Assembly: GCF_905220565.1 (NCBI RefSeq) | Contig: NC_059408.1 | Coordinates: 4,340,508-4,404,507 of the forward strand | Length of the DNA: 64,000 nt | From: Melitaea cinxia | Lineage: Eukaryota; Arthropoda; Insecta; Lepidoptera; Nymphalidae | Direction of reading: 5' to 3' | Part shown: positions 1 to 12,600 of the stretch, in pieces | How the letters are laid out: every line of letters begins with the position of its first letter | How positions within the stretch are numbered: position 1 is the first letter of the stretch | The notes under the pieces: generated by a model | Told to the model about the DNA's origin: nothing | The model's database searches: none | What the model saw: the letters and a program-made list of their open reading frames with translations, nothing else | Translations under genes and position numbers: made by a program

Positions 1-30
1 ACATACATACATCGCGGTTTAATCTATACT

Positions 31-383
31 AATACTAGCTGTTAGCGGTGTGGTTACGGCAGTAAGGAATATAGCATCCCCCCTCTCTTCCCGTGGGTGT
101 CGTAAGAGGCGACTAAGGGATAATACAGTTCCAACTTCCAATACCACCTTGAAACTTAAAAAGCGACCAATGGTAGGATAATTATCCAACTGCTGGCTTT
201 GGTATACACAGGCCAAAGACAAGGGCAGCAGCGTCTTCAGTGCGACAAAGCCAGCTCTGCGGTCACAAACCCCATCGTGGTGACTATGGGCAAAACACAT
301 GAGTTCACACCATTTTTGGCGCGAACTTGTAGAGGCCTATGTGCAGCAGCGAACTGCAATAGGCTGAAATGAATACTAGCTGT
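31..383 (+). mobile_element. SINE-like RTE derivative (family A), copy 1
   Basis: Repeat of about 330 bp. It begins with a GTGTGGTTACGGC leader and ends in the codons for the LINE C-terminus (AGGCTGAAAT). It is flanked by a perfect 12-bp target duplication, AATACTAGCTGT, at 31-42 and 372-383. The target is a Helitron-type CTAG end (ACTAGCTGTAACGGGC), so this copy landed inside an older Helitron remnant. It encodes no intact protein; the short reading frames across it are incidental. Confidence 0.85.
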
Positions 384-584
384 AACGGGCGCGCGTTGCT
401 ACGCTTTTTTTATATTTTTTTTTGTCGTACCAACTCAGAAACCTTTTTAGGCTCACAACTCTTTGCTGAAGATCATGACATGATCAAATGTATAGCTTAC
501 GATTCTGTAAAGAACATGCAGACAAACATTCATTTATTATATACCTATGCAAATAAATAAAATTAGAGTGTCTGTTTGTAATAT

Positions 585-949
585 TAAAATAACATCATTC
601 ATCATCATCATTACAGCCTATACAGTCCACTGCTGGACACAGGCCTCCACAAGTTCGTGCCAAAAATGGCGTAAACTCATGTGTTTGCCCATAGTCACCA
701 TGCTGGGCAGGCGGGTTGGTGACCGCAGTACTGGCTTTGTCGCACCGAAGACGCTGCTGCCCGTCTTCGGCCTGTGTATTTCAAAGCCAGCAGTTAGATG
801 GTTATCCCGCCATCGGTCGGTTTCTTAAGTTCCAAGGTGGTTGTGGAACCTTGTTATCCCTTAGTCGCCTCTTACGACACCCACGGGAAGAGAGGGGGTG
901 GCTAAATTCTTTAGTGCCGTAGCCACACAGCACAAAAAATAAAATAACA
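585..949 (-). mobile_element. SINE-like RTE derivative (family A), copy 2
   Basis: Same family as the copy at 31-383, in reverse orientation: the CATCATCATCATTACAGCC end comes first and the GTAGCCACACAGCAC leader last. A 10-bp target duplication TAAAATAACA lies at 585-594 and 940-949, which sets the element at 595-939. There is no intact ORF. Confidence 0.85.
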
Positions 950-3021
950 GCTTTTTACTAAATTCATATGTATACAGGGTACATATACCAGAATAACATT
1001 TTTTACAATTTTTGTCTGTTTGTCTGTCTGTTTGTTTGTTCCGGCTTATTTCTTTAAAGATTAAAGAATTGATACAACATTAAAAATGTTTATTGAAATA
1101 AAGCTTAGTATTATTATTAAAAAAGAATAAATAATAATTGACAAATTACACGGTATTTTATATTCTTTGGGCTACTTTCCAGAAGTTTCACTTCTGCAGT
1201 GTGTGAATTGCAGATACGCATTTTTTTCCCTTTTATTAAAATGTCTCGTTTTCTGTTATTTTTTAATATCACATATTACACTTTAACTTTTATGATAATA
1301 TGTATATCCTTCCGTAGCATTGTTATTGGTTGTATTGTCCTTGCCAAGCCGGCTGCCTGGAAGATATCACTCTATAGGCGATAAGCGTTATGACCCGGTT
1401 ATGTACTTTTTTATTTTTTTATGTTATCTGTTTCATCTTCTTCCGGCTTTATTATGTACTAGAGCTTAGGTTTGATAATTTTGGCTGTTTTTGTTTTTCT
1501 TTCTTCCTTTTTTGATTCTTTTTTCTCTCATAAAATATAGTTTATGTCAGTAAGTAATAGAAAAGCATAGTTTCAGAAGTTTTTTAGTTTGTCCTATACG
1601 AAACAAAAAATAAACCAATTATTAGTATATACCTATATTTAGTTTAAAATATTATAACAATATATTTCATTCTGCATTAAATATAAATTCATAACATATT
1701 TTTATTTCATTCCTGCGAAGCGCGGCGTAAGCGTAACATCCTAAGTTAAAGCCTACTAGGTAGTATCTGCGGTGTCTTGTCAAAACCGATTTTTTTTTTA
1801 ATTTGAGCAAGTTGAGTTTTAGAGAAATATCTCTTATTTTCTTTTGAATTTCTAAGGGTAAAACAAACAAAAGAGTCCAGATTGACAACTTTTGTATTTT
1901 TAGACTTTAAAAAAATTAGTAGAAATGGATACCTTCAGACTAGACAGCTCCAAACATGGTGAATTAATCACGCGGTAATTGTTTTTATTTAAATTTCTAT
2001 ATTTATTAGAGTTAGTAATTTAACATTTGTAAGTACATGGAAAAGTAGAAATGATGCGTAGTTAGTTGTTAGAGGAAAACCTCAATAAACTGATATCAAT
2101 GTTTGTTATCAATGCAGCGACAAAAAATAATCTAGTTTCAATCTAATTCTAGTTTAAATATTTCGTCTTAAATGTTTTTGATTTCTATGATAAGTATTTT
2201 TGGTTGTACAATAAAGTATATATTTGTATTGTATTGTATTGTATTTATCATTATTTTATAAAATGTTTCAAAATACTAAAAAAAGTTTGTGTGTACTTAT
2301 GTACGCACGTAAAATGTTACACTTCATTGGCTAGCTAACTTCACTTTGCTAACTTCTTCTTCGTTGACTAGCTAAACTCAAGGTGTCGGTTTTTTGTGAT
2401 GGTGCGCGCGCATCGTAAACATTTACTCTCATTGTATATATTTATTATATTAAAGAAGAAGTATAACTTCCAAAAATCAGTAATTGATACGTGATCTTAT
2501 TTAAAAAAAAAGTTTCTTTAGTAACAGCGGCTCTTTGGCTTAATTTAAACCGATATAGTGGATCCAAATTTCATTTTTTTAGCTGCATGCTGGTAAACGA
2601 AAATTCATGAGATTTCCCCGTTTGAGTTCTTAAGGTTTTCCAATGATTTTGTCCAATTGTGATACTATATATATAAGAGAACAATATAAGTAAATACACT
2701 ATTAGAATAATGTATTAAATGGGTGGTCACCAGCATCCAGCGCATAATGCCTATTAAATAAAATTACAGGCGATTATGGTCTTTCGTTAGTGTTATTGCG
2801 CCTAATATACTGACCTATGGCCTATTTTCGTTATCATCTGTCTGACCTAGATAGTATTAGATAAATATGTATTCGTAAACGTTATGTATTTGCGTGTGTT
2901 TACCCCAAATGTTTTTAAGCTCTTGTTATAAAAACAATATTCAACTAGTATTAAAAATATCAGAGTCCACTAAACTAATGGATGCTTGTTACTCTTTACG
3001 TAAAACTGATTGTAGTTTATA
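950..3021. other. AT-rich spacer without recognised gene
   Basis: No coding exon is recognised. The stretch holds a fragment around 1340-1420 (CTGCCTGGAAGATATCAC) of a repeat also seen at about 22920 and 61981, and a short (TATTG)n microsatellite near 2228-2247. The first coding exon(s) of the LDLRAP1-like gene could lie here or upstream of the window; no convincing one is visible. Confidence 0.5.
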
Positions 3022-3369
3022 CCAGTGGTGTAGGGGGGGGGGGGGGTTGTCAAGGGGGATAATGCCACAGGCGCTACTCACAAAGGGGCGCCAAGTCGAT
3101 GGCTCCTAAGTATACTGAGTCAACTAACAACTTTTGACTATTTCATTTTTTTAAGATATTAATAACATTTACTTCATTTCCTATCTATCCATGTAACAAA
3201 AAAATAAAGTCGAAGTAGAGTTGACTCAGTATACTTAGGAGCCATCGAAGTAGTCCGCAAAATAAAAAATAGCTGGTAATATTATATATCCTTTTATAAT
3301 GGGAGGGGGGGGGGGGGGGGAAATGTAGGTATTGTGCACGGATGTGAGTTAAGTTCGCTACGTCACTGG
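3022..3369. mobile_element. hAT-like MITE with G tracts and internal 30-bp inverted repeat
   Basis: The ends CAGTGGTGTAG (3022) and CTACGTCACTG (to 3369) form imperfect terminal inverted repeats of the kind found in hAT elements. Two long G runs follow the ends, near 3035 and 3303. Inside, 3096-3125 and 3219-3248 are perfect 30-bp reverse complements containing AAGTATACTGAGTCAACT. No 8-bp target duplication is visible, so assignment to hAT is tentative. Confidence 0.5.
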
Positions 3370-3808
3370 AGTTGGTGTAAAGTACCTATATATATCTATA
3401 TCCTATAATTATTTAATAGGTACATTGATTTGGTACTGATTGAATCTCAAATCATAATACTAGATAAATAAATTTTATTTTTGATAATTTTAGATTCATC
3501 AACTAACTCAAATATCACTCACACATTCAGATTTCAGCTAGTAGGATTCAGTTTATTATATGTTATTAATAGATTACACGAATTATTGACATCTTTCATC
3601 TTTTTTTCTTTCTCTGTCTAGCTAATATCAACATACTGGTTAATATACAGTAATAAGACGTAGGCAGATGAAAAAATAGTCTAGTAAATACGTGTTATTA
3701 GAGATTACTCAAAAAGCACTTGCCGTGTCAAATTACAACTACTTTCGATTAAAACAAAAATCATCAAAATTGGTATACCCAGTAAAAAGTTATGAGGTAA
3801 CATACATT

Positions 3809-3842
<34 letters not shown>

Positions 3843-4349
3843 CAGTGAAATTTTAATAAGTGCAACTTTATAAATTTTTGAGACTTTATTTTATTATTTT
3901 ACTTATTTGTGTTAAAATTTTGTCATGTTTTAGTCTCTATTTATATTTACAGTTAGTAAAGATTCGGTTACACCACGATTTAGTTGTAGTTTTTTTTTTA
4001 TAATAACTGAGGAACAACGAATTTTTTTGAGTCTACGTCATCAGCATCACTAATTTCATGGCTACCGGTCATTTAGTTGAGCCATGAGTGTGGAAGAAAC
4101 GAACTCAATATCACATTTGCAACACCAGTTAGTATTAGATCTAGTTAATCCAACTTAATATTCTTTATAAGTATCTATATATTAATACGTGAAGCAAAAA
4201 CTTTGTACCACTTTTTACGAAAATTGCGTGAACGGAGGAGTATGAAATTGCGCACACTTATAGTATATATTGAGAAGGAGTGCAGAATGCTAATATTCAA
4301 AAAATATATATACATTAAATATACATTAAATTAATAACTCCTGATAAAT
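3370..4349. other. Spacer with repeat fragments
   Basis: No gene is seen. About 3660-3805 is a diverged, reversed fragment of repeat family B (compare 7745-8190). It is followed by a (TA)n microsatellite at about 3811-3840. Confidence 0.5.
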
Positions 4350-4488
4350 CCTGATAGCGATCGTTACTCATAGTAGGGAATATATCCGCCAACCCGCATT
4401 GGAGCAGCGTGGTGGACTAAGCTCTGATCCTTCTCCTACATGGGGAAAGAGGCCTATGCCCAGTAGTGGGATATTACAGGCTGAAACG
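4350..4488 (+). mobile_element. tRNA-derived SINE, 3' half only
   Basis: CTGATAGCGATCGTTACTC leads into GGAGCAGCGTGGTGGACTAAGC and AAAGAGGCCTATGCCC, the 3' half of the SINE seen complete at 8592-8945. The tRNA-like head is missing, so this is a 5'-truncated copy. Confidence 0.7.
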
Positions 4489-5111
4489 TAAATTAATAAC
4501 AAATAATTATTGACCATGTATTTGACACACACGTATATTATACTCTTTTATGGATTGTCAAAGTCTGTATTAATATAGAAAAATAAAAAAAAAGGTTTTT
4601 TATTTTCATCATTTTTTGGTTTTTTTTTTAATTTAAATTTTTAATGTTGGTTGAATTTCGACCACTGGGCGACCATTAGGTATTTATAATTTTTCGTGAT
4701 TGTTTATTGACATGATTGCTTACGAAACAAGCGATAATAATTTACGCTAAACCAGCGTTTATGTTCAGTTTCAAAGCAATCAATTGCTATTCAGTTGCGC
4801 AGGCAAATTATTTTCTAACTATAACCAGTACTGTCGACTTTGTGTTTTATAATAGCAATTTTAATAATTCCATAATTTTACGCGGCGCTTTTTAATGGAG
4901 TTTACATAATTTATTTGACATTAAGTTGTTGCAATTTACTTCTTCGCAACGTTACTGGACGTTCTTCATATATCATTTTTTTTACTAACTCATGTCTCGA
5001 CGGATATTAAACTAACATAGTTTAGGAAAAAAATGTAACTAACAAAAATATGGACAAATGTCTGAATTAATTATTATTATTATTACAGAGAAGTTTAATG
5101 GCTTATAACAA
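4489..5111. other. AT-rich spacer
   Basis: I see no gene, tRNA or ordered repeat here beyond homopolymer runs of T and A. Confidence 0.5.
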
Positions 5112-5332
5112 TTATCCCTGTTGAAATATCCAAATAAAAAACGATGACTGTATGGGAAGTTATTGTAAATGATTGTCTGTTTGAAACAGGGAATCCAAAA
5201 TTATTATACAATTTTCATATAATTTTTATATGTTTTTATCTGGGATATCTGGATCCAGATAGAGCTATCTGGATTCCGATAACTTCCCATACAATGATCG
5301 TTTTTTATTTGGAACTTTCAGCAGGGATGACC
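5112..5332. mobile_element. MITE with ~50-bp imperfect terminal inverted repeats
   Basis: The left arm (about 5113-5163, with CCAAATAAAAAACGAT and TATGGGAAGTTAT) is matched in reverse complement by the right arm (about 5278-5329, with ATAACTTCCCATA and ATCGTTTTTTATTTGG). The centre holds a smaller hairpin around ATCTGGATCCAGAT. The element is non-coding and its superfamily is not determined. Confidence 0.65.
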
Positions 5333-5564
5333 TACTACTTAGACATATAACGCAAAATCTAATTGTAATCTAAATTAAGTACATCACTTAAACTATAAAC
5401 GAATCGTAATTATGGCAGATTAGCTATCAATATCTTCATAATGGATGTTTTAGTCTTGTCATAATAGCATCATAATGGTTTTAGTATCAAATGATTTCAA
5501 TAGTGTGATTTCGCGTAAAAAATCAATCGCGTAATCGTCAATCACTTGAAGGCTGTTTTAAACC

Positions 5565-5960
5565 GAGTTCAAAAAAGGAGGAAGTTACTCAATTCGACCG
5601 TATATATATTTTTTATGTATGTTCGGGGATAAATTCGTCTTTTATAAACCGGTTTTAGTAATTCTTTTTGTGGGAAAGAAGATATCTTGAGTGTGGTACC
5701 ATAATAAGGAAACCAGGATCTGGTGATGGGATCCCAGAGAAATTGAGGGAAACCCTTGAAAATCCGCATAACTTTTTACTGGGTGTACGATGCCGATGTT
5801 TATCATGTGGTCACATTTAAATTTCATTGAGATCTGATTACAACTTTTGGAGTAATCTTTGATGATGCGTATTTACTTGCTTATTTTTTCGTCTACCTAC
5901 GTTGTATTACTTGTCAATGTAATTGAAGTCGGTTTTTTTTTCGTTTGCCAGCAAACACAT
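5565..5960 (+). mobile_element. Repeat family B copy (ends related to AACCGACTTC)
   Basis: It runs from AAAAAAGGAGGAAGTTACTC to AATTGAAGTCGGTTTTTT and GTTTGCCAGCAAACAC. The outer ends AACCGA(G/C)TTC and GAAGTCGGTT are inverted, which fits a non-autonomous DNA transposon. A reversed copy lies at 7745-8190 and other copies at 6965-7225, 11868-12475 and 24470-24720. Confidence 0.65.
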
Positions 5961-6512
5961 TTATACTTGTCAATAATCTATACCCCTGATTTCGCCTACT
6001 AGGAATAGTTTGTATGGAGCTTACGTCAAAATTCTATCTCTAGTAAGCAAATAAGACATAGAAAATTGAAAGTGGCCGTAAGATGAGAAAATCCTGATAA
6101 TACGATTAAAAAAAATAATACACAAACTACTACACTACAACTACTATGTTTCATAGTTTTAGTATCAGGTATAATTCTTAACGCTTTTTCATCAGTCATC
6201 CGTCACGACACGTATTTATTTCTTCAAGTTCGTTTAGTAAAACTATTAAACAAGCTTTGTTACCTCGTGAAACATATTGAATATTGAAAGTTTATTTTTC
6301 TCGAATTAATTGAAACTGAATCGATCTCATAATTACGCTCCGATATAATGATAGGTAATAGCCAATAATGATATTATTACGACGCCATTAAGGAAATCGT
6401 AGCAGTCGACGATTAGTTTATCGCACGAGCGACATGACAACATTCTGGGCAGATTTATTTTAGCTCTAGTTTATTGTTATCTAGAAGAATAAAATATATT
6501 GTATGATATACA

Positions 6513-6559
6513 TATCTCATTCAATATATTATATGTAATATAATATATTGAATGAGATA
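6513..6559. repeat. Perfect 22-bp palindrome with 3-nt loop
   Basis: 6513-6534 and 6538-6559 are exact reverse complements (TATCTCATTCAATATATTAT and onward) around GTA. In RNA this would be a stable hairpin. It lies about 140 bp upstream of the first recognised LDLRAP1-like exon and may be the end product of an AT-rich foldback insertion. Confidence 0.8.
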
Positions 6560-6697
6560 AACACTTATGAACTTAAATCAGATTAGTAATTTCGAGAATC
6601 GAGTAAAAGTTAGAAAGAAAACCACCGTTAAAGTTAATCCCTGCTAACGTAAGCATAACAAAATATTTTTATTCATTGATTTCATTTTCTTCAATAG

Positions 6698-9600
6698 AAT
6701 TATGCGAGGAATGGGCTCTGGCGGAGTGCGAGGGAGAGGGATGGTGGAGGGAAGCTCACGACGGGAGGAGCAGCTCCGAGGTTCGATATGCAGGGGTGGC
6801 GCCCGTGGAGCGAGCTGCGTCCGCCCCGGCCACAGCGCTCGCCGTGCGATCCGCCCTACACACAGCAAAGAGTCAGTACAATTTTAACATTGCACTAGAA
6901 CTATTTTTTTTATTATCATAACCATTAAGTTTTCTTAGTTTTTTTTAATAATTCAAAGATTTATTAGCGACTTTAAAAAAACGAGGTTCTCAATTCGACT
7001 GAACCTCATACTTACTCAACTCTCCTGTGTTACCTCATAAGTTTTTACAGTACACCTAGTGTACTGATTTTGATGATTCGTTTTTATTGGAAAGCTGGTA
7101 CTTATGTCATGTGTGTGGTACCATTTAAATTGAAGCCAGATCTGATGAGTGGTTTATGAATTTCATCCCTAATAATGCGTAGTAATAAAATGTAATACTT
7201 GTAGATATTAATTGGAGTAGGTTTTTTGTTTAAACACAATTATTTTCCTTGTCAGTACCCGGCGAGGTACCTGATAGAATCTTTGAAAGTTGAAATTTAA
7301 CTAAAATAAAGGCGTTAGAGTCTATCTAAATATAAGTACCTGTATTTATTTGCTTTTTAGTCGAATTATAATTGGTAAGTGAAACGTCTAGAACTAGAAG
7401 TTGAAGTATCTAGTGAAATAAATAATATTAGCTATAATTATTATCATTAAAGCAGTAAACATTGTATGATCTTTGTGCGTCATCTGTGAACGATAAAAGT
7501 AAATAATAAACGCTTCACACTCAACGCGCCCCACTAGGATTATAATAAATATATTTAAAAAAATTATGTAACTAAATTTTTGATGTGGAAAAAGGTATTT
7601 TTTATTAATCTATATATAACTACATTGATATCCTAATCAGATCATGATCCATTTTATAGAAACGTATAATTTTGTTTAGAGTTTGAAATACAGAATAAAA
7701 GCAAAAAATAAATATAGATATTCAGATTTAGTTTTTTAATCTTTAATAATAATTGTGTTTGCTGGCAAACGAAAAAAAAAAACGACTCAATTATATCGAC
7801 AAGTAATACAACATAGTAGACGAAAAATTATTCAAGTAAATACGCATTATCAAAGATTACTCCAAAAGTTGTAATCAGATCTCGATGAATTTAAATGTGA
7901 CTACATGATAAATATCGGCTTTCGATTAAATTAAAAATTATCAAAATCGGTAAACCCAGTAAAAAGTTATGTGGATTTTCGAGTTTCCCTCGATTTCTCT
8001 GGAATCCCATCATTACATCCTAGTTTCCTTATCATGGTACCAAACTAGAGATATCTCCTTTCCAAGAAAAAAAGAATTATTTAAATCGGTTCATAAACGA
8101 CAAAGTCATCCCCGAACGCACATAAAAAATATATATATACAGTCGAATTGAGTAACCTCCTCCTTTTTTGAAGACGGTTAAAAAAGAAAGCTAAAACTCC
8201 AAATTACTTAATTTTTTTTTTAAATATTTAGGACACAATTTTGTGCTAGTTTAAAATTAAAACACCGTTTAATTAAATTGACACCAAACTAGGTTCACAT
8301 ATTAATTTTATTTTGATTATGGTTACTATTATACAAAATGCTTCCTTACTAATATCTTTCTCATTTCCAGCCTTGAATAAAAAGCTTCAGAGAGTGAATT
8401 TGGATATTAGTCCTAAAGGCATCTTGGTGTCCGACGCAGATACACAAGAAAACGTTCTTAGCGTTTCTATTTATAGGTGTGTATTATACAAATAATATTT
8501 AAAAATTTCTGGCTCATTAGGAAACGCAGATATTACCAAACAATAGTTACTGTTTGGATTGTGTTTACTGTTGTTATTGTTTGTATTCATAGCCGACGCC
8601 GCGTTCGCGCAACGGTCACAGCACTGGTTTTGTGCCTGTTGCGCTGGCGGTTGCGAGTTCGATCCCCGCACATGACAAACATTTGTATTGGTCATACAGG
8701 TGTTTGCAGTGGTCTGGGTGTTTGTGCAGTCCTTGTGGGTCTCCCCACTGTGCACCAGAGAGCAGGTTATGCTGTCGGTTCCGGTTGTTATCGTGTTGAC
8801 CTGATAGCGATCTTTACTTCTATCTTATCTACTATCTATTACCACCAACCCTCATTGGAGCAGCTCGGTGGATTAAGCTCTGATTTTTCACCTACTTAGG
8901 AAAAGAGGCCTATGCCCAGCAGTGGGATATTTAATGGACTTGAAATATCGAAATGATTTTAACCGAATATTTGAAAGATATTTGTTACAGAAAAACAAGT
9001 GGCTTTGCCCACCATGAAGATATTTGTTCTTTATTCTTAATCTCATGATTTTTGGAATGTATTTAAAATGTCATTATCATTGGTGAATTTTATTATTCAA
9101 GGAGTTATGTTTTAAATCCAGTAGATCCATTGCATTCTACACGTGACAGGATAAGGTTAAAATATGTTAACAGGCTTTAACCATGGGATAAACAACGAGA
9201 TTAAGTTGGGAGTGATTACTCTACAAGATATTTAAATACAGTATATTATTATTATTTATGTAACATTATAAAAATCATTGACTTTTTTATCTATCTCTGA
9301 CCTGTCTGTCTCGTTACAAGAACATTGTACTTGCGATAAAAAAAATGTGTCAATAAATCAACTCTGAGACATCTGTTTGCCGGTGGTACAGTCATGTAAT
9401 TAAAAATTCAAGATTGATATTTCAAAACTTTGTAGTTTAGTGTTAACATTTAATACTTGAAGATTCCAAAGGATGTCAATAGAATCCCTGCGTCTAGGTC
9501 TGTCCCAAATTTTTTTCTATGCCGATATAATAGTAAACAATAAGATAGAGATAAATCATAATATTTAAATGTTTAATATTTATGAAATAAACAAAATCAT

Positions 9601-12600
9601 CGCAGTGACGTTTTCGTATTTTGGCATGCTTAAAAACGTAATTGCTAATAAATAGTTTTCTTTAGCTTCGTCAATCTTCTTTCTCCTCAGCTACACAATA
9701 TGTGAAATATAACTAATATTATTGTTCCATTGTTTGCTAGTATCTTAAACTAAGATTAAGGATTGTGTTATAGAGAACGATGTGTTAGCAATAAGACGCC
9801 TGATGGAACGGTTTAGCCGTTGCTTCGTTTTTCAATTCGTTATAAATAAATATATGTAAATAATCGCGAATCTCCAAGAGCTAGTTTTACCGGTTTCTGG
9901 TAAAGCTATCGGACGTGCAACGTTATCTAAAAGATACAATGAGAAATAAATTTAATTTTTAGCATTAAAGTTCACAGGTAAAGATATAAACATTTCTATT
10001 TGTCTATAATTCTAAAAGTTGTGGTTTACTTTTTTACCTCCCGTTGATAAAACTTATCAGTAAGATATGTGCGAGATAAACTTAACAGTAATCAGTAAAA
10101 AAGGTCATTTTTATAATTATGAAAAGGGTGGCAAACAAGTGTACGGCCCACCTGGTAAGTGGTTACCGTAGCCTATAGACGACTCTACCGTCGACCCTTC
10201 TCAGAAGTTGGCCACCTTACTCATCAAAGGAACACAATACTACTTATATTATTATTATTATTAGATTTATTTTCCTAAGACCTTCTTTAAAGTTGAGGTA
10301 CTTCTCCAATCGGGCAGTTCCAGATTTTGAGCTGGTTAAATATCCTGCTGTGCTGTACCTTAATGGAGGTCTTAAGGGGCTACACTACCTCAGCTCGAAT
10401 TCAGATTTCACTCCTACTAAAAACACATGAGAATTGAGAGCGCTTGGTTGTTCATCGCGCGAATTATATGTATTTTCTCCCCACAAACTTTACCAATAGT
10501 TATTTTAAAAAAAACGCAACATATAAAATGTTGTTTATACTTATTTCAATTACCATGCTTAATCTCAAGTCCATAACTTCTATATTTACTGAGATATTAA
10601 GGTTTTAATACAAAAATAGAGGTAACTTTGCGATTTTTTTGTATCGAGAAAATTTTATGGAATCGTGTTTTTGAAACATATGAAAGATAATTTATGTCCT
10701 GAACTTTACCATACATAAATTTCAAATTAAAATATTCAGTAGTTTGGAAGATATGGACATCCTGCCGAGTGGAAAATAAGTAATTTGAGGTAGCATACAC
10801 TCTTAAGTAAAATTGGTATTCCTAGGATCTCGTACTGCTCCGCGGACGCGGCGAATGCCCGCGTCTTTGCGGTGGTGGAAGGCAAGACCGCGGACGGTGA
10901 CGATGCCCACGTGGTGCACGTGTTTGTGTGCGCGAGGAGGAAGCAGGCGCGGGCGCTCGCTCTGTCGCTGGCACACGCTTTCAATGATGCTTATCAGGTG
11001 AGCATTTCATAATGATTACATTACTGTTTGGTCTTTTTTTGTGAAAATGTCTTCCTTTCAATATAAGAACGTGAGCTAAAATTATAGATTGCTAGCTGTA
11101 ACCCGCGGCTTGAAAATTACTAAAATATTATATAGCCTATATATAAGCTCGGTAAATGTACAATCAAACGCAAAAAGATTTATTCAATTAGAGCTAGTAG
11201 TTCCTGAGATGAACGTAAGCGTAAAGCGTAAAGCGACTCTTGAGCTTTAAAATTTTGATAAACATATGGCCCCCTGATATAAACACCCTAGCAACCTTGC
11301 CTTTTGCTTTTTATTGTGTGTTCAATTCACATCCCGAATCTGGGTGTAAATATAAAATGTACGTCAATCGGCTGTTATTATCTTAATCGCAGACATTAAG
11401 CTACCATTGACCATTAAATATTAGTGAATATAAAAAAACAAAACTTGTAATTAAAATTAATCTTAATATATATGTCACGTTGTTTGTTCGCGATTGACTC
11501 CTAAACTATTTAACCGATTTTAATCAAATTTGCACACCAACTTAATAAATAGGCTATATTATTTCTGTATGTATGATGTGTATATATATACATCTAATTA
11601 TTATGTTCAAGAAAAGAAAAATAAGGCGGTACGAAGTTCGCCAGGTCGGCTAGGATTATTATAAAATTCTAAAGCTGACGAGTTATTCTGTTTAGTTGTT
11701 TGTTAATAAATAAATAAAGGGCAGATAGAAATGTGACAGCCTTACAAAATCTTTTTATTGTTAATTGAAAAAATTGGTTACCTATTCCCAAATTATTAAT
11801 AATGAACTCTTACTTAATTTCTGACAATGATTGATGGATTGATGAAATGAAACGTGTGATAATAATTTTTAACCGACTTCCAAAAAAGGAGGAGGTTCTC
11901 AATTCGACTGTATTTTTTTTATGTATGTTACATCAGAACTTTTGACTGGGTGGACCGATTTCGACAAATTTTGTTTTAATCGAAAGGTGGTGTGTGTCAA
12001 TTGGTCCCATTTAAATTTATTTGAGATCTACCAACAACTTTTCGAGCTATATCTAATAATGCGTTTTTACTTGACGCTTTTTTCGTCGACCTACGTTGTA
12101 TTATACCGCATAACTTTCTACTGGATGTACCGATTTTGATAATTCTTTTTTTGTTGGAAAGGGGATATCCCTAGTTTAGTACCATAATAAGGAAACCAGG
12201 ATCTGATGATGGGACCCCAGAGAAATCGAGGGAAACTCTCGAAAATCCGCAATAACTTTTTACTGGGTGTACCGATTTTGATAATTCTTTTTTTGTTGGA
12301 AAGAAGATATCCCTAGTTTGTCATGTGGTCACATATAAATTTTATGAGATCTGATAACTACTTTTTGAGTAATCTTTGATAAGTAGTTACTTGACTATTT
12401 TTTCGTCGATCTACGTTGTATTACTCGTCGATGTAATTGAAGTCGGTTTTTTTTTCGTTTGCGAGCAAACACAATTATTAAAGAGCATTTACTTCTTTCC
12501 TTAAAAACACATGTCGTGCATGTGTGAGATCGCACGTCGGAAATGGCATGATATAATCCAATTGTTTTTTTTAAATGTTTTTTATACTTAACTAGATAAG

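Noticed and set aside
6702..6887. ATG-started frame MRGMGSGG over the first LDLRAP1-like exon
   Set aside because: It is out of frame with the PTB domain. The overlapping frame with VRYAGVAPVE joins the next exon in phase.
8640..8670. tRNA gene suggested by the GAGTTCGATCC box (also at 36709 and 62095)
   Set aside because: These are heads of SINEs. The acceptor stems do not close and the SINE bodies follow directly.
8477..8899. 140-codon plus-strand reading frame
   Set aside because: It lies wholly across the tRNA-derived SINE at 8592-8945 and its body translates by chance. No protein family matches.
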